A stretch of 64,000 nucleotides of DNA, taken from the NCBI GenBank assembly GCA_009809945.1, contig WTPW01000193.1:316067-380066 (forward strand), read 5' to 3'. Positions 57,601 through 64,000 of the stretch are shown here, piece after piece. The notes under the pieces are model-generated. The model was not told the DNA's origin. It saw nothing but the letters and a program-made list of their open reading frames with translations, and did no database searches. Position 1 is the first letter of the stretch; every line of letters begins with the position of its first letter. The position numbers and the translations under genes were made by a program. Source of the DNA: Gigaspora margarita. Its lineage: Eukaryota; Glomeromycota; Glomeromycetes; Diversisporales; Gigasporaceae.

Positions 57601-59180
57601 TTTTGCAACTGCAATAATAATTACGGATTGTCATGAAAATGATATTAAAAGTGAACTGAATTAAGCTTCATACTCAAACTTGTAATTTGTTAAATGATTA
57701 TGGTTAGTACAGTCCTAAAACACAAACAATAAAGTGAGCAAAAATAAACTTAATACTCATCCTAGTAATTTATTGAATAACTAAATGATTACAGTCATAC
57801 TTTATCTCAAACAATTGTTAAAGTGAACAAAATTAAACTTCATATTTACGCTAATAATTTTATTTATTGCTATTTGCATAATTTTGTAAATTTTGCAGAT
57901 TGTCAAAAAAAAAAAAATTGTACAATTGTTTGGTGCTTAAAATAACCAATATAATAATTTCATGTTGCAATATCGGAGTAGTTTTAAGAAATCAAAAATC
58001 ACCAGTAATCATCTTATAATCATGTGTTTCTTTTTTTTGATGATATGCAAAATTTAAAAATTTTGCAAACTGCAATAATGATTATGGTTAATTATATTGT
58101 CTTGAAAATGATGTTAAAGTGAACCAAATTAAGCTTCATACTCAAACTTGTAATTTGTTAAATGATTATGGTTAGTACATTGTCCTAAAACACAATCGTA
58201 AAGTGAGCAGAAATAAACTTAATACTCATCCTGGTAATTTATTGAACAACTAAACGATTACAGTCATACTTTATTTTAAAACAATTATTAAAGTGAACAA
58301 AATCAAACTCATATTTATGCTGATAATTTTATTTATTGCGGCTTGCTTAATTTTGTAAATTTTGCAGATCATCAAAAAAAAGCAATCTACAATTGTTTGG
58401 TGCTTAAAATAACCGATATGATAATTTCATGTTGCAATATTGGAGTAGTTTTTAAGAAATCAAAAATCACCAGTAATCATCTAACAATCATGTGATTTCT
58501 TTTTTTTTGAAGATATGCAAAATTTACAAAATTTTGCAAACTACAATAAAAAAAAAAGATTACAGTTAATTATACACTGTCTTGAAAAATGACGATTAAA
58601 GTGAACTGAATTAAACTTCATACACTGGTAATTTGTTAAATGATTACAGTTTCTGAAACACAATCATTTAAGTGAACAGAATTAAACTTAATACTCATCC
58701 TAGTTACTTTATTGAATGATTAAATGATTATGGTTAATTATACATTCCCTTGAAACACAATCATTAAAGTGGACAGAATTAAGCTTTATACTTATGCTAG
58801 TAATTTATTGGGCAATTAAATGATTATGGTTAATCTTGAATTAGATGATTCTCTTGAAGCATAATCATTAAAGTGAACCGAATTAAACATAATACTCACC
58901 CCTGTAATTTTATTGAATGATTAAATGATTACTGTTAATTATACATTGCAATCGTTAAAGTGAACAGAATTAAACTTCATATTCATTCTAGTAATTTATT
59001 AAACGATAGTTAATTATACATTCTCCTGAAACACAATCATTAAAGTGAACAAATTAAACTTCGTACTCATCCTGGTATTTATTGAACAAATAAATGATTA
59101 TGGTTAATTATAAATACATTCTCTTGAAAACCATCATTAAAGTGAAGAGAATTAAACTTCATACTTACCCTGGTGGTCTG
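54668..59180. repeat. 4.5-kb higher-order tandem array
   Basis: The basic monomer (about 85-95 bp: TTATACATTGTCTTGAAACA, CAATCATTAAAGTGAACAGA, ATTAAACTTAATACTCATCC, TAGTAATTTATTGAATGA) is repeated throughout. From 55740 to 58555 every third or so monomer is followed by a foldback of about 225 bp (GCATAATTTTGTAAATTTTG ... GATTTCTGATTTCTTAAAAT ... inverted). Six or seven foldbacks start near 55740, 56235, 56455 (partial), 56880, 57388, 57860 and 58330, giving a higher-order period of about 470-510 bp. Plain monomers flank this core. No coding sequence; the ORF 56798-57010 is array sequence. Confidence 0.85.
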
Positions 59181-59689
59181 TTTTTTTTTGTCAGTTGACA
59201 GAAGTCAACAGACCGAGAAGATAACTAATCAGGGATATGCTAGAAATAAACTGGTCAGGCAAAATTGTTTTTTAAAAATTTTTTTTTCATAATTACATTT
59301 TTATTGAGTCATCACCATCAACTAACATAAAAAAATCCTGTATGTTAGCGGAGCCTACTCACCATATTAATCGTGAATGATCACCCTAATGTACAGTACA
59401 ACATATATAAAAAAAAACTTGTCGCAATAATCATTAACAGGATTCACGGGCATTTCCGTAGAATCTTTACTTGTTATGTTAATCACGATCGCAGTATTAA
59501 CATCTTATATTTTAATAAAATAAAATTCTGGGAATACAGGACATAGTCTTTATGCGTTATGCACACATATGCACGAATATTACGTAAGTGCATCGCAGAG
59601 TAAAAACGCCACCCCGTTACCAATATAATAATTGGCACCATCATCATGAAAAAGGATTATTTGGCACCGTTATCCCCCAACTCTGCCTT
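59181..59689. other. Array edge and spacer
   Basis: A hairpin GTTGAC-AGAA-GTCAAC within GGTCTGTT...AACAGACC (59174-59214) abuts the array. 59580-59690 is less AT-biased (GCACCATCATCATG..., GGCACCGTTATCCCCC) but no gene is visible. Confidence 0.45.
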
Positions 59690-60075
59690 ATTATAAGGAT
59701 AGTATTATGAAGGGAGGGATGATCATGAATAAAAAGAATCTTTTGGTTCAAAGGAATCAAAAGAATCGAAAGATGCAAAAGATTCATAAGAATTTAAATG
59801 ATAGAAAGCTTCTTTTGAATTGTTTTTTAGTCTGTAATTAAAAAGTATATAAGTACTTCGAGCTCACCCCAATAAAGGACAACTCAGTAAAGAGTTAACT
59901 ACTCAGTTAGAGTTCAACGTTGTAGAGTGATAACCTTTGAAATTAGAGTAAAAGTATTTGCTCGAGTAATTATCCTGAAAGATCCTTGAATTAATAAATT
60001 GTTGTTATTATAGTTAACCAATAACCTTCGATAGGTGAAATTCGTATTAAAGTCCAAATCCTGTAATTTAATATT
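59690..60075 (+). mobile_element. Probable decayed copia-type LTR with primer-binding-site remnant
   Basis: The order AGTATATAAGTAC (TATA, 59846-59858), CCCCAATAAAGG (polyA-signal-like, 59869), a T-rich end AATAAATTGTTGTTATTATA (59994 onward) and then ATATTAGAGCCTCGTG at about 60072, resembling the initiator-tRNA-Met primer site (TGGTATCAGAGCC) of copia elements, suggests an LTR and the start of its internal region. No gag/pol follows. The left boundary is uncertain; 59730-59800 is an AAAAGAATC-type simple repeat. Confidence 0.4.
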
Positions 60076-60361
60076 AGAGCCTCGTGATGTAATCTAGAGC
60101 TCTATTCAATCCTAGTTCCTTGGACCAAGTCTATCCACACCTCAATCATAGCCTTACCGTTATTTAAGGTAAGATAAGTAGCTTAGTAAGTTATAGTAGT
60201 GTGTCGTTGCGATATTTAGACATAGTGTAATATATTTTCCCTTTCACAACGTACGTATGTGGCTAAATACAGTACGAACAGTAATTTAAAGCAAATACTA
60301 ACCTGAAAAAATCATATCAGTCATGCAAGCTATACGTATATGTTATTTTCCACGAAGAGGG

Positions 60362-60478
60362 CAATAACCAAGAATCAATCCCAGATCAGATGATCGGATA
60401 ATGACGGAATGGCCGCTGGCTATGAAGCAGCCAGTGTGCCATTCTCATTATCTGATCTGGATTAATTTTTGATTATGT
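60362..60478. repeat. Strong imperfect hairpin of about 115 nt
   Basis: ATAACCAAGAATCAATCCCA, GATCAGAT...GGATAATGACGG and AATGGCCGCTGGCT (left) fold onto AGCCAGTGTGCCATTC, TCATTATCTGATCTGG and ATTAATTTTTGATTAT (right) with a 7-nt loop ATGAAGC. GC-richer than the flanks. It could be a small foldback transposon or a structured transcript. Confidence 0.65.
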
Positions 60479-60837
60479 GCATTTTGCGGATAATAACAGA
60501 TTTATTCCCAGGTTCTTATTAAATTCTATACTATTTCTTCAAAATAAAGTTGTATATTTCATAGAATTAGCTTGCTACAACTTGCAAACCATCTTACGTT
60601 TTTTTTTTCTCTTTCTTTTTCTTTTTTTTTCTTTAGGCAGCGATGCTTACATTTGTTTGTAACTAATAGTTTAAAAATTCATATATTAAAAAAAAAAAGA
60701 TATATAATCAAAAAGAATTATAAAAATTTGGATCAACCCGAATCTGAAATATGAAGAAGAATAGTATAGAATAAATAAATAAGAACTGGAAATAAATATT
60801 TATTTAAGGTTCAGGATCATATGATTTTAGGATAAAT

Positions 60838-60985
60838 TCAAGCCGGACCACATTTTAGCAACATGCATTTAGAGAACAATTAAGAAAAATTGCATTTAGA
60901 GAGACAAAACATATGCCACACATATACTTGGGCACGAAGCTAAAGTTGCATTTAGAGTTAAGTTGCACTTAAAGAGAGTTGACTG
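60838..60985. mobile_element. Truncated right end of the 50621-type pogo-like element
   Basis: The sequence from GCATTTAGAGAACAATTAAG to GAGAGTTGACTG matches 53255-53351 (and ends in TA). The left end is missing. Confidence 0.65.
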
Positions 60986-62644
60986 TACATTTATAAAAAT
61001 TTTAACTATATAAATCTAATTGGGTTGGTAAATCTATATTAAAATTTTATATAAAATTTTATAACTTTATAGAGCTATATAAAATTTTATAAAAAAAAGT
61101 ACTTTACGATGTAGGTTATAAAAATAAACTTTCTAGATTCCTTTTACGAACTATATATGTTCAGAAAGAAAATTCAAAAAAACAAATGAGAATCACTATG
61201 TACGTCTGAAATTAAATTTTTTTATACTCTCATTCAGTACTATTTTTATATTTTACAAAAAGTTATGTCAGACCAGTTTGCAGTTTATCATATATAGTTA
61301 CGTTATAAGTTTATTTATTTGAGTTACATACATTAATATGAAGCTTAATTTTGGATTACTATATCAAATTTTAAATAACCAGTATAAATAATACGTGTAA
61401 CGGTGTGTTCCGAAATTGCTATAGCGATAAATACTCAGCGCAACAGCAAATAAATTTAGGCATAAGATTTTAATTCATTTGTAATGAAAAACTTTGAAGA
61501 TTTGCATTGCATTTGCATTACATTATTACATAACATTAATGTTAATGTTTGTTTACAGGGCTTATAGAAACTCAAAATAATTAAGAACATTGCTAATATG
61601 CAATGAGTAAGCTTTATTTCCATTCATGCAAATAATTTTAGCTTATTAATGGTACAATTCATTACCGGATTAGCTTGATTCATTAATTTATCCTTAACAA
61701 CAAAGATGTGAGTAATGCTAAAGGTGATATTACGACATGATAGTAATGTAAAAATATATTCTAAAACGCTATAAACATTGATTCTATTTCTAAAGAATCT
61801 AAAATATGCTAATGTTCATTATTTAGAAGAATATTAAATGAATCAAAACGTTGACTATATATTATTTAGAAGACAAAATACACTAATATTTATTGTTATG
61901 GGCTAGATTACGACAAAACATTTAGTCGAAAAATTTTCAATGGTTTTGATTTTAAAGTTTTTAAATAAATAATCTTTATGTTTACACTTTAAGCTAATTT
62001 ATAATAATAGGTGAATAAATTAATATAGATATTATCTGGATGGTGTTTATAAGAGGCAATGTTTAGAATAATATATAGTGATAATTAAAAAGTAATGCCG
62101 AATTCCAATTATAATTGGTAATATAGTTTAAAGTTAATAATTACCTCTGGTAGAGATAATAACAAAAAATTATATTATCGTTATGTACATATTAATTTTT
62201 TAAATGGACTAATTTATATTGCAAATAGTTAGATTACACATCGGAACTGTTTTATCTGATAGGTTCCAAGTAATATATTTCGAATCATTTTTATACCTAA
62301 CATAATAGATTCAGTACAAGCAAATATAAATGCTGTATATAAAACATGTTATATATAGGAACACATTTAATTTTGAGTTGTACATGAGTCAAATATGCAT
62401 TTTTCAAAATCGAATTTCAAAATAATGTCACAATACAGTGCAAAACAGTAGCTTTTTCCTAATACAGTAATAGAATCTTTTATATTTTCTAGTTTTTCAA
62501 AACATATTACCACATGCATAAGCAATGATTCAGACAATTTTTATTTCTTAAAAGAAAAAATGAAAGTAAGAATTTAAATTTAATAACATAAAATAATATA
62601 GATGTGACTAATAACCTAGCCCTAAAGTGATTAAAATTAATAAT

Positions 62645-63073
62645 TTAAATGTAAGAGAGAAAATTATTAGGTAAAGAAAATAGATTTTCAGGTGTATTAT
62701 CATTTAGAGTAATGTAATTAATATCACTATGTGAATAGGAATTGGCTTGGATCGGTTGAAATGGTTCAGTATAATTATAGTTAAGGTAAAAAGGGGCGGG
62801 TACGCCAATTTGATATTCAGTTAAGGTCACTATGTGTTCCTGTTCAATATTTATATTTGCAACTTCACTGAAGTTACTTTCAAAAACATTAGATGATCTT
62901 TTGGCTGCCTTTGGTCCTCGTTTTTTAACCGGATTAACATAAATACATTTGAGTTGATGTGACGCACAATAAGTGCAAATAGCTTCTTCAGAACATTTTT
63001 TGTGCTTTTTTCGGCAATTTGTGCATGCATTAGTAGCATAATTGCCTCGTTGTTGTCGACTAACGTGAGGCAT
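62645..63073 (-). CDS. Small Zn2Cys6 fungal-type cluster protein, paralogue 3 (142 aa)
   Basis: The full cluster C17-X2-C20-X6-C27-X5-C33-X2-C36-X6-C43 is present (CTNCRKKHKKCSEEAICTYC...), then KKRGPKAAKRSSNVFESNF shared exactly with paralogue 1. The role by family is sequence-specific DNA binding in the nucleus. It lacks a fungal_trans domain. Relative to paralogue 1 it lost a few residues before the final FSLPNNF and has a shorter end, with the frame kept. I place the start at the ATG at 63073; the frame extends to a TTG at 63082 but no other ATG. Substitutions such as T25 to K and N40 to Q fall in the cluster between cysteines. Confidence 0.88.
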   Translation of the reverse strand: MPHVSRQQRGNYATNACTNCRKKHKKCSEEAICTYCASHQLKCIYVNPVKKRGPKAAKRSSNVFESNFSEVANINIEQEHIVTLTEYQIGVPAPFYLNYNYTEPFQPIQANSYSHSDINYITLNDNTPENLFSLPNNFLSYI

Positions 63074-63156
63074 GATCAACAAGAGTATTTTTTATGTAAA
63101 TATTTAAATATAATGTATATTATCAGTTATAGAAATAAATTTATTGATGCGCACTA

Positions 63157-63191
63157 AAGATAGCGGAAGTATTTCTATCGTTCACTATCTT
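63157..63191 (-). promoter_or_regulatory. Inverted repeat at predicted transcription start, paralogue 3
   Basis: AAGATAG (63157-63163) and CTATCTT (63185-63191). Relative to paralogue 2 one stem pair changed on both sides (C-G to A-T). Confidence 0.55.
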
Positions 63192-63217
63192 AAATTACGA
63201 TAAAAGATGGGAACGTC

Positions 63218-63228
63218 TATTTATATAT
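63218..63228 (-). promoter_or_regulatory. TATA box of Zn2Cys6 paralogue 3
   Basis: ATATATAAATA on the minus strand, about 147 bp upstream of the ATG, in the shared GATGGGAACGTCTATTTATATA block; extended TA repeat on the distal side. Confidence 0.7.
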
Positions 63229-63412
63229 ATATAAAAAAAAGCTTGTTACTATGATGTCAACTCCAACCAAGATACAAAGATCTTTTACATTTCGCCGTAA
63301 AATCCATTTATGAAAGTTTTCTATAAGGTGAAAAAACCTGATAAACATGAATTAAACATGTATATGTTTCTTGTCATGAAATCTATTATTTTTTTTTTAT
63401 TACTACTTATAG

Positions 63413-63702
63413 GGGGTCCTTAAAGCGGGGCAGATCACATGACATACCGTTTTTCCCGTTTTTCATTAACTTTAGGGTTAGGGCCCACCTTAGGTTAGGG
63501 TTAGAGAAGTTTCTATAGGTAAAATTACCTCCCCGCCATTTTTTGTTAATGCTCCAAGGTGGGTTTAGACTACAGTTTCTTCTATTTTCGCATTTTTCTC
63601 TTTTTTTCGCTTGTTTTGCTTCGTCGGGCTGATCCGGGATCATCAAATTTTAACAATTTGATTGGTTAATTATGACGTAATCTGCCCCGCTTTAAGGGAC
63701 CC
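63413..63702. mobile_element. Mutator-like MITE, 10-bp TSD, TTAGGG tracts
   Basis: GGGGTCCTTAAAGCGGGGCA and its near-inverse end the element, with CTACTTATAG at 63403-63412 and 63703-63712. Copies 1 and 2 lack it. The interior has TTTAGGGTTAGGG (63472-63484) and TTAGGTTAGGGTTAG (63491-63505). Homologous in the interior to 9238-9700. The 79-codon minus ORF 63407-63646 is element sequence. Confidence 0.87.
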
Positions 63703-64000
63703 CTACTTATAGTTAGATCATATGTTTTTACATGCATACTAAGTAAATCATTTTTTAGACTTATCCAGTTTTAGTTAGATCATAGCTTTTAAGTACTTAC
63801 ATATATGTCTATATTTGTTATTTGGTTATATACATACATATCGACATTGGGCTAATTTCACCCTAGCCAACCAACATCAGTTACGATCTGGTGCAACGTG
63901 AAAATCAACAAACCCAAATATAATGTGACATTTATTGTACAAAATATGAGAGGACATAATTTCCATATACCAGGTATGGAAGCCGTTTCTTGATATGCTT

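Larger units (their letters stand above)
61000..64000 (-). repeat. Segmental copy 3 containing a Zn2Cys6 gene (cut by window end)
   Basis: Collinear with copy 1 from 15850 and copy 2 from 31270. It retains the empty sites for the hAT and MITE insertions of copy 1. Its own insertion is 63413-63702. Confidence 0.85.

Noticed and set aside
19980..63039. Conserved 62-codon ORFs at 19980-20168, 33396-33584 and 62851-63039
   Set aside because: They are alternate-frame shadows of the three Zn2Cys6 genes; conservation follows from the real frame.
5597..63505. Chromosome-end telomere repeats
   Set aside because: The TTAGGG tracts are two to four units long and embedded in MITEs, so they are not telomeres.
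63407..63646. 79-codon minus ORF with charged residues
   Set aside because: Lies entirely in a MITE and crosses its terminus.

Overview
The window is a very AT-rich, gene-poor, transposon-dense eukaryotic segment. The only convincing host-type protein genes are three paralogous single-exon genes for small (142-153 residue) Zn2Cys6 (fungal-type) binuclear cluster proteins, all on the minus strand, plus a decayed fourth relative. Zn2Cys6 clusters are essentially a fungal domain. Together with the extreme AT bias, TTAGGG-type repeat tracts and massive TE load, this suggests a filamentous fungus, most plausibly an arbuscular-mycorrhizal Glomeromycotina. The phylum-level call is inference; the kingdom-level call is firm.

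Layout. 1-2.1 kb: C-terminal part of a LINE ORF2 (RNase H plus zinc knuckle, minus strand), split by a 630-bp tRNA-derived SINE with a perfect 19-bp target-site duplication (TSD). 2.1-14.6 kb: nested foldback elements, MITEs and palindromic arrays, a GC-richer non-coding block with a second Pol III-like head (9.7-11.05 kb), and a broken Zn2Cys6 gene (11.5-12.0 kb). 14.67-15.83 kb: a candidate non-autonomous Helitron. 15.84-23.1, 31.26-36.6 and 61.0-64.0 kb (the last cut by the window end): three direct-oriented copies of one segment, each with a Zn2Cys6 gene. The copies serve as empty-site controls that confirm several transposon insertions. 23.1-31.2 kb: minisatellites, hAT-type MITEs, a dead Tc1/mariner element and a poorly sequenced A/T tract. 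36.6-39.5 kb: a Helitron 3' end, two interleaved minisatellites and a decayed tandem-repeat coding sequence. 40-54.6 kb: more MITEs, a 3-kb composite foldback containing a 596-N assembly gap, and a 2.7-kb pogo-like element with internal tandem repeats. 54.64-59.2 kb: a 4.5-kb higher-order tandem array abutting a Helitron-like 3' terminus. 59.7-61 kb: a probable decayed copia LTR and a strong hairpin.

How the parts relate. The three Zn2Cys6 copies share a TATA box about 150 bp upstream of the start codon and an inverted repeat at the expected transcription start. Their coding indels are in frame, so the coding sequences look constrained while the flanks have been repeatedly invaded. Two MITE groups can be separated by their TSDs: hAT-like (8 bp) and Mutator-like (9-10 bp). 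Several of the Mutator-like elements and other foldbacks carry a central telomere-like TTAGGGTTAGGG tract. No bacterial operon, rRNA gene, CRISPR array or canonical tRNA gene was seen.
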